The translations under genes and the position numbers were made by a program. From Microbulbifer sp. MKSA007 (GTDB taxonomy: Bacteria > Pseudomonadota > Gammaproteobacteria > Pseudomonadales > Cellvibrionaceae), in assembly GCA_032615215.1 (NCBI GenBank), contig CP128433.1, positions 1,385,501 to 1,449,500 of the forward strand: a DNA stretch of 64,000 nt, written 5' to 3'. Positions 1 to 9,297 of this stretch are shown piece after piece. Below the pieces are notes generated by a model, which saw only the letters and a program-made list of their open reading frames with translations, was not told the origin of the DNA and searched no databases. The stretch's first letter is position 1. Each line of letters starts with the position of its first letter.

Positions 1-145
1 GAGGGCGTGATTATAGCAATGCTTTCGCTTGGGTCAACCAGTGATTTCAATAACTTAGCGCATTTTCTGTCGTCCCAGTTAACAGCTCCTAAAATTTCCT
101 ATAACCTTCGCGACCTCTCCATAGTTTCTAGATTTCCAGGATTCC

Positions 146-1219
146 ATGCAGCGTCAGGACTTTGACTTTCATCTGCCCGATGAGCTGATCGCCCGCGCGC
201 CCACTGAGGAGCGCCGTGGCAGCCGTCTTTTGTGTCTGGATGGGCCCAGCGGGGCCATTGCACATCGGCAGTTCCCAGATATTCTCGATCAGGTCCAAGC
301 TGGTGACCTGATAGTCTTTAACGATACCCGGGTGATCCCGGCGCGTTTGTTCGCGCAGAAGGAGACCGGCGGTAAGTTGGAAATCCTGGTGGAGCGGGTG
401 CTCAACGAGACGGATATCTGGGCCCATGTGCGCTCCAGTAAGTCGCCAAAGCCCGGTTCCACCATCGTCCTTGAAGACGGTACCCGTATAGAAGTGACCG
501 GCCGCAAGGATGCATTGTTTGAATTGTCCTTCCCTAAAGAAGAGGGTGTGCTGGCGATTCTGGATCGCCTGGGCCATATGCCGCTGCCTCCTTATATTGA
601 TCGTGAAGACGATGCCAGCGATCGCGAGCGCTACCAAACCGTATACGGCCGCAATGCCGGTGCTGTGGCGGCGCCGACGGCGGGGCTGCACTTTGATGAT
701 GAGATGATCGGTGCGTTGCGGGATAAAGGTGTCGAGGTTGTCTTCGTTACCCTGCATGTGGGTGCCGGTACTTTCCAGCCGGTGCGCGTGGACAATATTT
801 ATGAGCACCAGATGCATAGCGAAGTGCTGGATGTCTCCCAGGATGTGGTGGATGCGGTAACTGCTTGCCGCGCTCGCAATGGCAGCGTGATTGCGGTGGG
901 TACCACCAGTGTGCGCGCGCTGGAAAGTGCGGCGCGCAGTGGCCAGTTACAGGCCACGGTGGGGGAGACAGATATCTTTATTTATCCCGGTTATGAATTC
1001 CAGGTTGTGGATAAGTTGATCACCAACTTCCATCTACCGGAATCCACCTTATTGATGCTGGTGAGTGCCTTCGCGGGGTACCAGCACACGATGGCCGCTT
1101 ATAAGGCCGCTGTTGAGGAGCGCTATCGCTTTTTTAGTTACGGCGATGCCATGTTTATTACCCGCGATCCCAATGCCAAAAAAGAAGAAGTCGCACCAGC
1201 GAAAGGAGATACCCAGTGA
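146..1219 (+). CDS. queA: S-adenosylmethionine:tRNA ribosyltransferase-isomerase QueA
   Basis: QueA transfers and isomerises the ribosyl group of SAM onto 7-aminomethyl-7-deazaguanine in tRNA, giving epoxyqueuosine at the wobble position (cytoplasmic). The 357-residue product has the usual family length. It shows the FNDTRVIPARLF block (residues 58-69), a PTAGLHFD motif and the VTLHVGAGTFQPV and GTTSVRALE blocks typical of QueA. The ATG follows an AGGA about 6 bases upstream. The stop overlaps the GTG start of tgt (GTGA), so the two are translationally coupled and form the queuosine unit. Family assignment is secure. Confidence 0.97.
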   Translation: MQRQDFDFHLPDELIARAPTEERRGSRLLCLDGPSGAIAHRQFPDILDQVQAGDLIVFNDTRVIPARLFAQKETGGKLEILVERVLNETDIWAHVRSSKSPKPGSTIVLEDGTRIEVTGRKDALFELSFPKEEGVLAILDRLGHMPLPPYIDREDDASDRERYQTVYGRNAGAVAAPTAGLHFDDEMIGALRDKGVEVVFVTLHVGAGTFQPVRVDNIYEHQMHSEVLDVSQDVVDAVTACRARNGSVIAVGTTSVRALESAARSGQLQATVGETDIFIYPGYEFQVVDKLITNFHLPESTLLMLVSAFAGYQHTMAAYKAAVEERYRFFSYGDAMFITRDPNAKKEEVAPAKGDTQ

Positions 1220-2352
1220 GCCGCGAATGTTTTATGCAGTTTGAAGTGGATACCACTGATGGCAAGGCCCGTCGCGGCCGCTTGCGTTTCCCTCGCGGTG
1301 TAGTGGAAACCCCGGCGTTTATGCCGGTGGGCACTTACGGCACCGTGAAAGGTATGTTGCCGAGGGATATCGAAGGGATCGGTGCACAGATTATTCTGGG
1401 CAACACCTTCCACCTGATGCTGCGCCCGGGTACCGAAGTGGTTAAAGCCCACGGCGATCTGCACGATTTTACCCAGTGGTCCGGCCCGATCCTCACCGAC
1501 TCCGGCGGTTTCCAGGTGTTTAGCCTGGGTGAACTGCGCAAGATTACGGAAGAGGGGGTTTCTTTCCGCTCGCCTATCGATGGCAGTCCGGTATTCCTGG
1601 ACCCGGAAGAGTCCATGCGCGTTCAGCGGGACCTGGGTTCCGATATCGTCATGATCTTCGATGAGTGCACCCCTTATCCGGCCACCACTGACGAAGCGCG
1701 CAAATCTATGGAGTTGTCCCTGCGTTGGGCGGAGCGCTCCAAGAAAGCTCATGGCGATAGCCCGTCGGCGCTGTTCGGAATTGTGCAGGGCGGTATGTTC
1801 CCGGAGTTGCGCGATGTGTCACTGCGCGGCCTGACTGAGATTGGTTTCGATGGCTATGCCATTGGTGGCCTGTCTGTGGGTGAGCCTAAAGATGAGATGA
1901 TCAAGGTCTTGGATCACCTGGCTCACAAGATGCCGGAAGATAAGCCGCGCTACCTGATGGGCGTGGGCAAGCCGGAGGATATTGTCGAGGCGGTGCGTCG
2001 CGGTGTGGATATGTTCGACTGCGTTATGCCTACTCGCAATGCGCGCAACGGCCACCTGTTTACCTTCGAAGGCGTGGTGAAAATCCGCAACGCCAGGCAC
2101 CGTCACGATACGGGTCCCTTGGAGGAAGAGTGCGATTGTTACACCTGTGAGAATTTCTCCCGCGCTTACCTGCACCACCTGGATCGCTGCGGTGAAATTC
2201 TCGGTGCGCAGCTGAATACGATTCACAATTTGCGCCACTACCAGCGCCTGATGCAAAAGCTACGCGATGCCATTGCCGCCAATGAGTTGGAGGCTTATGT
2301 CGCCGAGTTCTACCGTGGTCTGGGCCGCGAGGTTCCGGCGCTGGAGGCCTGA
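1216..2352 (+). CDS. tgt: queuine/preQ1 tRNA-guanine transglycosylase Tgt
   Basis: Tgt exchanges guanine-34 for preQ1 in tRNAs with GUN anticodons. The 378-residue protein carries the TDSGGFQVFSL active-site segment, the FGIVQGG and GGLSVGEP substrate-binding loops, the MPTRNARNG loop after the VDMFDC catalytic aspartate, and a C-terminal zinc site (CDCYTC followed by a histidine pair). The GTG start overlaps the queA stop by four bases; an AAAGGAG ribosome-binding site lies just upstream. It acts one step before QueA. A hairpin follows the gene, and yajC, its usual downstream neighbour, is absent. Confidence 0.97.
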   Translation: MSRECFMQFEVDTTDGKARRGRLRFPRGVVETPAFMPVGTYGTVKGMLPRDIEGIGAQIILGNTFHLMLRPGTEVVKAHGDLHDFTQWSGPILTDSGGFQVFSLGELRKITEEGVSFRSPIDGSPVFLDPEESMRVQRDLGSDIVMIFDECTPYPATTDEARKSMELSLRWAERSKKAHGDSPSALFGIVQGGMFPELRDVSLRGLTEIGFDGYAIGGLSVGEPKDEMIKVLDHLAHKMPEDKPRYLMGVGKPEDIVEAVRRGVDMFDCVMPTRNARNGHLFTFEGVVKIRNARHRHDTGPLEEECDCYTCENFSRAYLHHLDRCGEILGAQLNTIHNLRHYQRLMQKLRDAIAANELEAYVAEFYRGLGREVPALEA

Positions 2353-2376
2353 TCAGGCGTCGCTTTTACCCTGCCT

Positions 2377-2406
2377 GGGGTGCTGCCCGTCTCATTGCGG
2401 CACCCC
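2377..2406 (+). terminator. hairpin after tgt
   Basis: A perfect 7-bp inverted repeat (GGGGTGC / GCACCCC) with a 16-base loop lies 24 bases after the tgt stop. There is no clear T run, so intrinsic termination is only possible. It separates queA-tgt from the promoter-like sequence in front of secD. Confidence 0.35.
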
Positions 2407-2412
2407 TGTAAT

Positions 2413-2440
2413 TTGTCCGTTCCCACGATCCCCGTATAAT
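2413..2440 (+). promoter_or_regulatory. sigma70-like promoter upstream of secD
   Basis: TTGTCC (2413-2418) and a perfect TATAAT (2435-2440) are separated by 16 bases, in the tgt-secD gap. This would give secDF its own transcript. Inference from consensus only. Confidence 0.45.
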
Positions 2441-2442
2441 CA

Positions 2443-2463
2443 GCCCCCACTTTTATTGGGGGC
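2443..2463 (+). other. hairpin in the secD leader
   Basis: GCCCCCA (2443-2449) and TGGGGGC (2457-2463) form a perfect 7-bp stem directly downstream of the TATAAT box. It would lie at the start of the secD mRNA leader, about 110 bases before the start codon. Role unknown: it may stabilise the transcript or be part of an attenuator. Confidence 0.4.
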
Positions 2464-2571
2464 GGTGTACCTTGCATTCTGCGTATACTGCCCGCATATC
2501 CAGGCAAATTGCTTAGGCAGATTGCCAAGATTTACCGGCCCTCGGGGTCACACTAGAACAATGAGAACAGC

Positions 2572-4440
2572 ATGAATCGCTACCCGATCTGGAAGTACTT
2601 TCTGATTCTCGCGGTTGTGGCCTTTGGCCTGATGTACGCCGCGCCCAATCTCTATAAGCCGGACCCTGCCGTGCAGATTTCCGGGCAATCCAGTGCACTC
2701 ACCATCGGCCCCGATGTCCTTGCGAATGCACAAAAAGCCCTGGATGAAGCGGGTATTGCTCACTTCGGCGGCGAAGTTGGGGACAAGTCAGTACTGATTC
2801 GCTTGAACTCCATGGAGGAGCAGTTGCCGGCTAAAGAGGCGATTCAAAAAGCGCTTGGAACCACCAACTATGTTGTCGCCCTGAACCTGGCTTCCACCAC
2901 ACCCCAGTGGATGAAAGATATCGGCGCTAGCCCGATGAAGCTCGGTTTGGACCTGGCGGGTGGTGTGCACTTCCTGATGGAAGTCGACACCAACACCATC
3001 GTCAAGAACAACATGGAAAGCTACGAGCAGGAAGTAAAGAGCAAACTGCGCGAAGCCAAGGCCCGTTACCGCAATGTGGAACTGGTAGATGATCGCGAGA
3101 TTATTGCCCGTTTCCGCAACGATGAGCTGCGCAGCCGGGCGATGTCCACCCTGCGCAAGGAATTCCCGCAGCTTCAGTTGCGGGAGTCCGGCAGCGGCGA
3201 AAACCTGGAGATCCGCGCAACCCTGACCGATCAGGAAATCAAGCAGCTGGAAGATTACGCAGTAACCCAGAACCTCACTACCCTGCGCAACCGGGTGAAC
3301 GAGCTGGGTGTTGCTGAGCCGATCGTACAGCGCCAGGGCCGTAACCGTATCGTTGTGGAGCTGCCCGGTGTACAGGACACCGCAGAGGCCAAGCGTATTA
3401 TCGGTAAAACTGCCAACCTCGAATACCGTATGGAAGCTCGCCCGGATGAGCTGGTTTCCAACAAGGAATACTTCGATTACCGCGATGATCGTCAGGCGCA
3501 GATGTATGGTGGTGCCTGGTTGGAGCGCCAGATCATTATCAAGGGTGACAGCGTTACCAATGCCCGCGTCGGTTACGACGAGAGCGGCTTCCCGCAGGTA
3601 AATATCACCCTCGACGCCCGTGGCGGCGAGATGATGCACCGCGCTACCTGGAAGAATGTCGGTCGCCGTATGGGCACCCTGTTTATCGAGACTCGCTTTG
3701 AGCCGGTAACTGAGATCGACGAAAACGGTAACGAAGTTACCGTGCAGAAGCGCACTGAAGAGCGAAAAATTATCAGCTTGGCTACGGTACAGAGTGCCTT
3801 GGGCAAGCAGTTCCGCACCACCGGTCTGGACAGCCCGGCCGAAGCCCAGGAATTAGCCCTGCTGCTGCGTGCTGGTGCCCTGGCTGCGCCCATGTACTTT
3901 GTGGAAGAGCGTGTGATCGGCCCATCCCTGGGTGCCGATAACATCAAGGTGGGTGTGCAATCCGTACAGATCGGTCTGCTGGCCGTGATTATCTGTATGC
4001 TGATTTCCTACCGCGTATTTGGCTTGGCCGCGAACCTGGCCTTGGCGGTGAATATGATCCTGTTGGTGGCGGTGATGTCGCTGCTGGGTGCAACCCTCAC
4101 ACTGCCTGGTATCGCCGGTATCGTATTGACCGTGGGTATGGCGGTGGATGCCAACGTGCTTATATTCTCGCGAATACGGGAGGAGCTCAGGAATGGGATG
4201 CCTCCCCAGACAGCGATCAGTGCCGGTTTTGACAATGCTTACAGCACCATTGTGGATGCGAACATCACCACCCTGATTGTGGCGGTGATCCTGTATGCCA
4301 TTGGTTCCGGTCCGGTACAGGGCTTCGCGGTAACCCTGTCTATCGGTATTCTCACCTCCATGTTCAGTGCCATCATGGGTACGCGAGCAATTGTTAACTT
4401 GTTCTACGGCGGTCGCCGTGTGCAGAAGCTCTGGATTTAA
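2572..4440 (+). CDS. secD: protein translocase subunit SecD
   Basis: SecD is an inner-membrane RND-like subunit that uses the proton motive force to pull preproteins across after SecA. The 622 residues match the usual proteobacterial SecD. There is one N-terminal membrane segment (about residues 8-26), a large periplasmic region with the GLDLAGGVHFLMEVD motif, and a C-terminal membrane domain (about residues 450-615) with GIVLTVGMAVDANVLIFSRIREEL. secF follows after 11 bases, so the two are cotranscribed. The ATG has a weak upstream AGAA. yajC would normally precede it but does not. Confidence 0.97.
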   Translation: MNRYPIWKYFLILAVVAFGLMYAAPNLYKPDPAVQISGQSSALTIGPDVLANAQKALDEAGIAHFGGEVGDKSVLIRLNSMEEQLPAKEAIQKALGTTNYVVALNLASTTPQWMKDIGASPMKLGLDLAGGVHFLMEVDTNTIVKNNMESYEQEVKSKLREAKARYRNVELVDDREIIARFRNDELRSRAMSTLRKEFPQLQLRESGSGENLEIRATLTDQEIKQLEDYAVTQNLTTLRNRVNELGVAEPIVQRQGRNRIVVELPGVQDTAEAKRIIGKTANLEYRMEARPDELVSNKEYFDYRDDRQAQMYGGAWLERQIIIKGDSVTNARVGYDESGFPQVNITLDARGGEMMHRATWKNVGRRMGTLFIETRFEPVTEIDENGNEVTVQKRTEERKIISLATVQSALGKQFRTTGLDSPAEAQELALLLRAGALAAPMYFVEERVIGPSLGADNIKVGVQSVQIGLLAVIICMLISYRVFGLAANLALAVNMILLVAVMSLLGATLTLPGIAGIVLTVGMAVDANVLIFSRIREELRNGMPPQTAISAGFDNAYSTIVDANITTLIVAVILYAIGSGPVQGFAVTLSIGILTSMFSAIMGTRAIVNLFYGGRRVQKLWI

Positions 4441-4451
4441 GGGAGTCAGTC

Positions 4452-5453
4452 ATGAGTGAGACCAAAGTGGATAACGGCAAAATTACCGAGTACATGGGCA
4501 AGCGCGTCTACGACTTTATGCGCTGGCGCAAGATCGCCGGGATTGTCTCGGTGGTGCTGGTACTTTCCTCCATCGCCGCACTGGCAATGAACGGCCTGAA
4601 GTTTGGCCTGGACTTTACCGGTGGTACCCAGGTTGAGGTGGGCTACGAGGTAACGCCTTTTATTAGCGACGTGCGCGATCAGTTGGATGCTGCAGGCTAC
4701 GATGGCGCTACAGTAGTGAATTTTGGTTCTGAAAAGGATCTGCTGATCAAGTTGCCCCCTGAGGTGACCGAGGAGGAAACCCAGATCAGCGCTACCGACC
4801 AGGAAACAACGACACCGATCGGTGACAAGGTTGTCGCTCTCCTGAGAGAGGGCAGTGAGGGCGATGTTGAACTGCGCCGTGTTGAGATGGTGGGACCACA
4901 GGTAGGTGCTGAGCTGCGCGACGACGGCGGCCTGGGCATGATGCTGGCCCTGTTTATGGTGATGATCTACGTTGCCCTGCGCTTCCAGTACAAGTTCTCT
5001 TTCGGCGCGGTAGCGGCTCTGGGCCACGATGTGATTATCGTGCTGGGCTTCTTTGCGGTGATGGGATTGGACTTCGATTTAACCGTGCTGGCGGCGGTGC
5101 TGGCGGTGATCGGTTACTCCCTGAACGATACCATCGTGGTATCGGACCGTATCCGCGAGAACTTCCGCAAGGTGCGCAAGGCTGAGTCTGAGGAGATTAT
5201 CAATATCTCTATCAGCCAGACCCTGGGCCGTACCTTTATGACGTCCTTCACCACCTTGCTGGTGCTGTGGGCGCTGCAGTTCTTCGGTGGCGAATTGATC
5301 CACAACTTCTCCCTGGCCTTGATCGTGGGTGTGGTTGTGGGTACTTACTCCTCTGTTTACGTTGCTGCCAACGTGCTGATGGCTTTGAATATCAACAAAG
5401 AAGATCTGATGCCGCCGGTGAAAGAGGGTGCGGAACTGGAAGAAATGCCCTGA
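4452..5453 (+). CDS. secF: protein translocase subunit SecF
   Basis: SecF is the membrane partner of SecD in the SecYEG-DF export machinery. The 333-residue protein has the GLDFTGGTQVEV motif near residue 55, a periplasmic domain, and a C-terminal membrane half with GYSLNDTIVVSDRIREN (the family DRIREN signature) and TLGRTFMTSFTTLL. The ATG follows GGGAG 7 bases upstream. It is the last gene of the secDF unit. Hairpins follow the stop. Confidence 0.97.
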   Translation: MSETKVDNGKITEYMGKRVYDFMRWRKIAGIVSVVLVLSSIAALAMNGLKFGLDFTGGTQVEVGYEVTPFISDVRDQLDAAGYDGATVVNFGSEKDLLIKLPPEVTEEETQISATDQETTTPIGDKVVALLREGSEGDVELRRVEMVGPQVGAELRDDGGLGMMLALFMVMIYVALRFQYKFSFGAVAALGHDVIIVLGFFAVMGLDFDLTVLAAVLAVIGYSLNDTIVVSDRIRENFRKVRKAESEEIINISISQTLGRTFMTSFTTLLVLWALQFFGGELIHNFSLALIVGVVVGTYSSVYVAANVLMALNINKEDLMPPVKEGAELEEMP

Positions 5454-5467
5454 TGTGAATGAGAAGT

Positions 5468-5546
5468 GGCTGCGTTGACGCAGCCATATTCGAGCGGCCC
5501 CGGCCGCGCTTTGCTGCTGGTCAGCGGAGCGCCGTCGGGGTTTTTT
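5468..5546 (+). terminator. terminator region after secF
   Basis: A perfect 7-bp hairpin (GGCTGCG / CGCAGCC, 5468-5485) lies just after secF. A second, looser GC-rich inverted repeat (CCCCG near 5498 with CGGGG at 5536-5540) is followed by TTTTTT. The second element looks like the working terminator. It also lies at the 3' side of the convergent small gene. Confidence 0.45.
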
Positions 5547-5558
5547 ATTGTGCGGAGT

Positions 5559-5753
5559 TTAGGCTCTGGGCTTTTTGCCGAGGGTGATGTGCTTGGGGCC
5601 GGAAGTGTTGGTCTGGCCGCTTACCCCTTTGGGCACCTGCTCGATCTCACCGCCACCGGCGAGGAACGCCTTTACCTGCTCCTCGATACTTTCGCTGGTC
5701 TCGAGGGGAGCGGCTTGTTTGCGATTGGAGGAAGAGGAAGGTTTCTTGGCCAC
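5559..5753 (-). CDS. small SutA-like protein
   Basis: A 64-residue, highly charged protein. It has a basic, serine-rich N-terminus, a helix with VKAFLAGGGEIEQVP (residues 27-41), and a basic GKKPRA tail. The segment resembles the conserved 'FLARGGKVQEV' helix region of SutA, the slow-growth RNA-polymerase-binding protein of pseudomonads, but the acidic N-terminus of SutA is missing, so orthology is not claimed. The start is GTG with a GGA about 10 bases upstream. It is convergent with secF. Conserved hypothetical protein; function unproven. Confidence 0.55.
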   Translation of the reverse strand: MAKKPSSSSNRKQAAPLETSESIEEQVKAFLAGGGEIEQVPKGVSGQTNTSGPKHITLGKKPRA

Positions 5754-5890
5754 GGCGCTATCCGGTTTTTATGTGTAAGCGGGCCATATTAGCACGGCTT
5801 GCACAAAAAATCACCCAAGTGGCCAGAGTCTGCACATAGCGGGTGTTTTGTCGACAGCTTTCGAATAATTCTGTCGTTTTTGGATAAATC

Positions 5891-5910
5891 GGGCTGCTGC
5901 GAGGCAGCCC
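5891..5910 (-). terminator. hairpin after rnt
   Basis: GGGCTGC / GCAGCCC forms a perfect 7-bp stem with a 6-base loop, 13 bases past the rnt stop on the minus strand. It is followed on that strand by a short AT-rich stretch rather than a T run. Plausible terminator of rnt. Confidence 0.5.
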
Positions 5911-5923
5911 GGAAGATAGTGCG

Positions 5924-6595
5924 TTATTCAGCTTCTTCTGTGGTCTCTTCGGTTTCCAGCGGCCAACCGCCCATCTCTTTCCACTTGTTCACGATGCCGC
6001 AAAACAGGGTTGCGGTTTTTTCTGCGTCGTACTCGGCGGAGTGGGCGCAGTTGTTATCAAATTCGATTCCAGCAACCTGGCAAGCTTTGGCCAGTACGGT
6101 CTGGCCGTAGGCGAGGCCAGCGAGACTGGCGGTATCGAAGCAGGAGAACGGGTGGAATGGGTTGCGCTTGATGCCGGTCCGCTCGACGGCTGCATTGACG
6201 AAGCCCAGGTCGAAGTGGGCATTGTGGGCAACCACGATGGCGCGGGTGCAGCTGTGCTTTTTCACGGCGCTGCGAATCTTGCGGAACAGCTCGGGGATGG
6301 CGATTTCTTCCGGCCAGGCGTCGCGGTCCGGGGATTCCAGGTCGATGCCAATAAAGTCGAGAGCGGATTGCTCAACATTGGCGCCCTCAAAAGGCTCCAG
6401 GTGGAAACTGTGGGTCTCCAGCGGGAAGAGGTTGCCGGAGTCATCCATGTCGAGGATAACCGCAGAAATTTCCAGCAGTGCATCGGTGCGGGCGTTAAAG
6501 CCGCCGGTTTCAAGGTCGATGACCACGGGCAGAAAGCCTCGGAATCGCTGGGCGAGAGAGCTTTTTGGTCCTGTGGGTTCTTCGGCGGGTGTCAC
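5924..6595 (-). CDS. rnt: ribonuclease T
   Basis: RNase T is a DEDD-family 3'-5' exoribonuclease that trims tRNA CCA ends and matures 5S and 23S rRNA. The 223-residue product has the Exo I motif VVIDLETGGFNARTDALLEI (residues 24-43), Exo II around VVAHNAHFDLGFVNAAVERT, and Exo III with HSAEYDAEKTATLF, which supplies the last His and Asp. Length and motifs fit RNase T rather than the DNA polymerase epsilon subunit. It lies downstream of pyrC on the same strand with a hairpin between them. Confidence 0.95.
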   Translation of the reverse strand: MTPAEEPTGPKSSLAQRFRGFLPVVIDLETGGFNARTDALLEISAVILDMDDSGNLFPLETHSFHLEPFEGANVEQSALDFIGIDLESPDRDAWPEEIAIPELFRKIRSAVKKHSCTRAIVVAHNAHFDLGFVNAAVERTGIKRNPFHPFSCFDTASLAGLAYGQTVLAKACQVAGIEFDNNCAHSAEYDAEKTATLFCGIVNKWKEMGGWPLETEETTEEAE

Positions 6596-6672
6596 GGTGG
6601 TTCCTTGTAAATCTTGTCTTCAGGCCAGCAGCATTTGGCGCTGGTGGGGCAGGGTATTGTATTCGAATTGCG

Positions 6673-6704
6673 GCGCCTGCCGGGAGTGTTCTCCCCGCAG
6701 GCGC
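6673..6704 (-). terminator. strong hairpin between pyrC and rnt
   Basis: GCGCCTGC (6673-6680) and GCAGGCGC (6697-6704) form a perfect stem that extends inward through GGGAG/CTCCC. It lies 22 bases downstream of the pyrC stop. No T run follows on the minus strand, so it may stabilise the mRNA 3' end or weaken read-through into rnt. Confidence 0.5.
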
Positions 6705-6725
6705 TGTAATCAGGCCATTCGCCGA

Positions 6726-7757
6726 TTACGCAAGTTGCCAGTTTAAGGTTTCACCGGCTGCGAGGGGAATCAGATTTTCACCACCCATATCCAGTTTTTC
6801 CGGCAGGGTCCAGGGGCTCTTGACCAGGGTGATGGTGCCCTCGTTGCGCGGCAACTCGTAGAAGTCTGGGCCGAACTCACTGGCAAAGCCTTCCAGCTTG
6901 TCCAGTTTGCCCGCGCGCTCAAATACTTCTGCGTAGAGCTCAATAGCGGAGTAGGCGGTATAGCAGCCGGCGCAACCACAGGAGTGTTCCTTCTTGTGGT
7001 GGGCGTGGGGGGCTGAATCGGTACCGAGGAAGAACTTCGGGTTACCGCTGGTGGCCGCTTCGATCAGTGCATTTTGATGGTAGCCGCGCTTGAGAATCGG
7101 CAAGCAGTAAAAATGCGGCTGGATACCACCAACCAGCATATGGTTGCGGTTGTACAGCAGGTGGTGCGCGGTAATGGTTGCAGCAACGCCTTCGCGGGCG
7201 CCTTGTACAAACTCTACTGCTTGGGCGGTGGTGATATGTTCAAACACCACTTTCAGCGTGGGGAAATCATCTACCAGGCGGGACAGGGTTTTCTCGATGA
7301 AAGCCTGCTCGCGGTCGAAGATATCGATATCGCTGGTGGTCACTTCACCGTGTACCAACAGCTTCATACCGCAGGCCTGCATCTCTTCCAGGGCTGGGTA
7401 GATGTTGGCGATATCGGTAACGCCGGAATCGGAGTTGGTGGTTGCGCCCGCTGGGTACAGTTTGGCGGCGATAACACCCGCTTCATGAGCCTTGCGAATA
7501 ACGGCAGCATCGGTCTTGTCGGTGAGGTAGATCACCATCAAGGGTTCGAAGTTGGTGTCGGCGGGAACATTGGCGTTGATACGTTCCTTATAAGCCACTG
7601 CACTTTCGGCATCGGTCACAGGGGGTACCAGGTTGGGCATTACAATCACGCGGCGGAATTGTTTTGCGGCATCGGGCACGGTGCGCCCGAGAGCGGCGCC
7701 GTCGCGCAGGTGAATGTGCCAGTCGTCGGGGGCGCGAAGGGTAATTTGCTCCGTCAT
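6726..7757 (-). CDS. pyrC: dihydroorotase, class II (PyrC)
   Basis: PyrC interconverts carbamoyl-aspartate and dihydroorotate, the third step of pyrimidine synthesis. At 343 residues it is the short enterobacterial-type enzyme. The metal site is visible: DWHIHLRDG (residues 12-20), the lysine in AAKLYPAGATTNSDSGV, VHGE, FEHITT, and FFLGTDSAPHAHHKKEH supplying the catalytic aspartate. The ATG has GGAG upstream. Monocistronic or with rnt. Confidence 0.97.
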   Translation of the reverse strand: MTEQITLRAPDDWHIHLRDGAALGRTVPDAAKQFRRVIVMPNLVPPVTDAESAVAYKERINANVPADTNFEPLMVIYLTDKTDAAVIRKAHEAGVIAAKLYPAGATTNSDSGVTDIANIYPALEEMQACGMKLLVHGEVTTSDIDIFDREQAFIEKTLSRLVDDFPTLKVVFEHITTAQAVEFVQGAREGVAATITAHHLLYNRNHMLVGGIQPHFYCLPILKRGYHQNALIEAATSGNPKFFLGTDSAPHAHHKKEHSCGCAGCYTAYSAIELYAEVFERAGKLDKLEGFASEFGPDFYELPRNEGTITLVKSPWTLPEKLDMGGENLIPLAAGETLNWQLA

Positions 7758-8076
7758 GGTACTCCGTAAAGCTTCTTAGCGTAGTGAGTCGTTGTGCGGC
7801 GCGAATGCTACCCGAAGCTGTACAAAATTGCGATGCACGAAAAGGTTAAAAATCAATCAATTGTGCTTACTCGCGCCTTGGCGCTAGTCGATCGCGAGCT
7901 TAGGCGCTACAATCGCGCCCCGACAAAGAGTGTGGGTATTGTTGTGCCCGCAATTTACCGATCCTGGGCATATCTCCAAGAATAACTCCCCCAGACCGAC
8001 ACTAGTTTCGCGTAGTGGCATTCCCCGTCTCCGCGGTTTAGTCGTGGCGGCGTATTTCCGGCAGCAGAGGACAGCA

Positions 8077-9297
8077 ATGAGCAAAATCGAAAAGGTGGTA
8101 CTGGCATACTCCGGTGGATTGGATACGTCAGTAATCGTGCGATGGTTGCAGGAGACTTACGGTTGTGAAGTGGTGACTTTCACCGCTGATATCGGCCAGG
8201 GTGAAGAGGTGGAACCGGCCCGTGCCAAGGCCGAGGCCCTCGGGGTTAAAGAGATTTATATCGACGACCTGCGCGAAGAGTATGTGCGCGATTTCGTTTT
8301 CCCGATGTTCCGCGCCAATGCGATTTATGAAGGGGAGTACCTGCTGGGTACCTCTATTGCGCGCCCGCTGATTGCCAAGCGCCTGATTGAGATTGCCAAC
8401 GAGACTGGCGCCGATGCCATTTCCCACGGTGCTACCGGTAAAGGTAATGACCAGGTGCGCTTCGAGCTGGGCGCCTACGCGCTGAAGCCGGGCATCCAGG
8501 TAATCGCTCCCTGGCGCGAGTGGGACCTGAACTCCCGCGAAAAGCTGATGCAGTACTGCGAGCAGCACAATATTCCGGTGGACTTCTCTTCCAGCAAGAA
8601 GAAATCCCCTTACTCGATGGATGCCAACCTGCTGCACATCTCTTACGAGGGCGGCAACCTCGAAGATCCCTGGGCGGAAGCCGAAGAGGATATGTGGCGC
8701 TGGAGTGTGAGCCCCGAGGCGGCTCCGGAAGAACCCACCTACATTACTTTGGGTTTTGAGAAGGGCGATCCCGTTTCTATCGACGGTGAGCGCTTAAGCC
8801 CTGCTACTTTGCTTGAGAAGCTGAACAAGTTGGGCGGAGCCAACGGTATCGGTCGTCTGGATATCGTGGAAAACCGCTACGTGGGAATGAAGTCCCGCGG
8901 CTGCTACGAAACACCGGGCGGCACCATTTTGATGAAGGCGCACCGCGCCATTGAGTCCATTACCCTGGATCGCGAAGTTGCGCACATGAAGGATTCCCTG
9001 ATGCCGCGCTACGCCGAGCTGGTTTACAACGGTTACTGGTGGTCCCCGGAGCGCAGCATGCTGCAGGCTGCGATCGATGAGTCCCAGGATGTGGTTAACG
9101 GCGAAGTTCGCCTGAAACTGTACAAAGGCAGCGTGAGTGCTGTGGGCCGTCGCTCTGCGGACAGTCTCTTCGATGAGCGTATCGCTACCTTCGAAGACGA
9201 TGCTGGCGCTTACGACCAGAAGGATGCGGAGGGCTTTATCAAGCTCAACGCCCTGCGTCTGCGCATTGCCGCAGGTAAAGGAAGAAAATTGATTTAG
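8077..9297 (+). CDS. argG: argininosuccinate synthase
   Basis: ArgG condenses citrulline and aspartate with ATP in arginine synthesis. The N-terminus shows the PP-loop AYSGGLDTSVIVRWL, followed by ATGKGNDQVRFE and a C-terminal STSVGRRSADSL-like region. The start chosen is the ATG at 8077 (MSKIEKVVLAYSGG), which follows AGAGGA and gives 406 residues, the family length. The frame is open 49 codons further upstream, but that stretch is not conserved in character. An FNR-type box for the next operon starts one base after the stop. Confidence 0.96.
   Translation: MSKIEKVVLAYSGGLDTSVIVRWLQETYGCEVVTFTADIGQGEEVEPARAKAEALGVKEIYIDDLREEYVRDFVFPMFRANAIYEGEYLLGTSIARPLIAKRLIEIANETGADAISHGATGKGNDQVRFELGAYALKPGIQVIAPWREWDLNSREKLMQYCEQHNIPVDFSSSKKKSPYSMDANLLHISYEGGNLEDPWAEAEEDMWRWSVSPEAAPEEPTYITLGFEKGDPVSIDGERLSPATLLEKLNKLGGANGIGRLDIVENRYVGMKSRGCYETPGGTILMKAHRAIESITLDREVAHMKDSLMPRYAELVYNGYWWSPERSMLQAAIDESQDVVNGEVRLKLYKGSVSAVGRRSADSLFDERIATFEDDAGAYDQKDAEGFIKLNALRLRIAAGKGRKLI

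Noticed and set aside
128..817. Long open frame opposite queA
   Set aside because: It overlaps queA completely in antisense, has no family-like motifs, and queA is certain.
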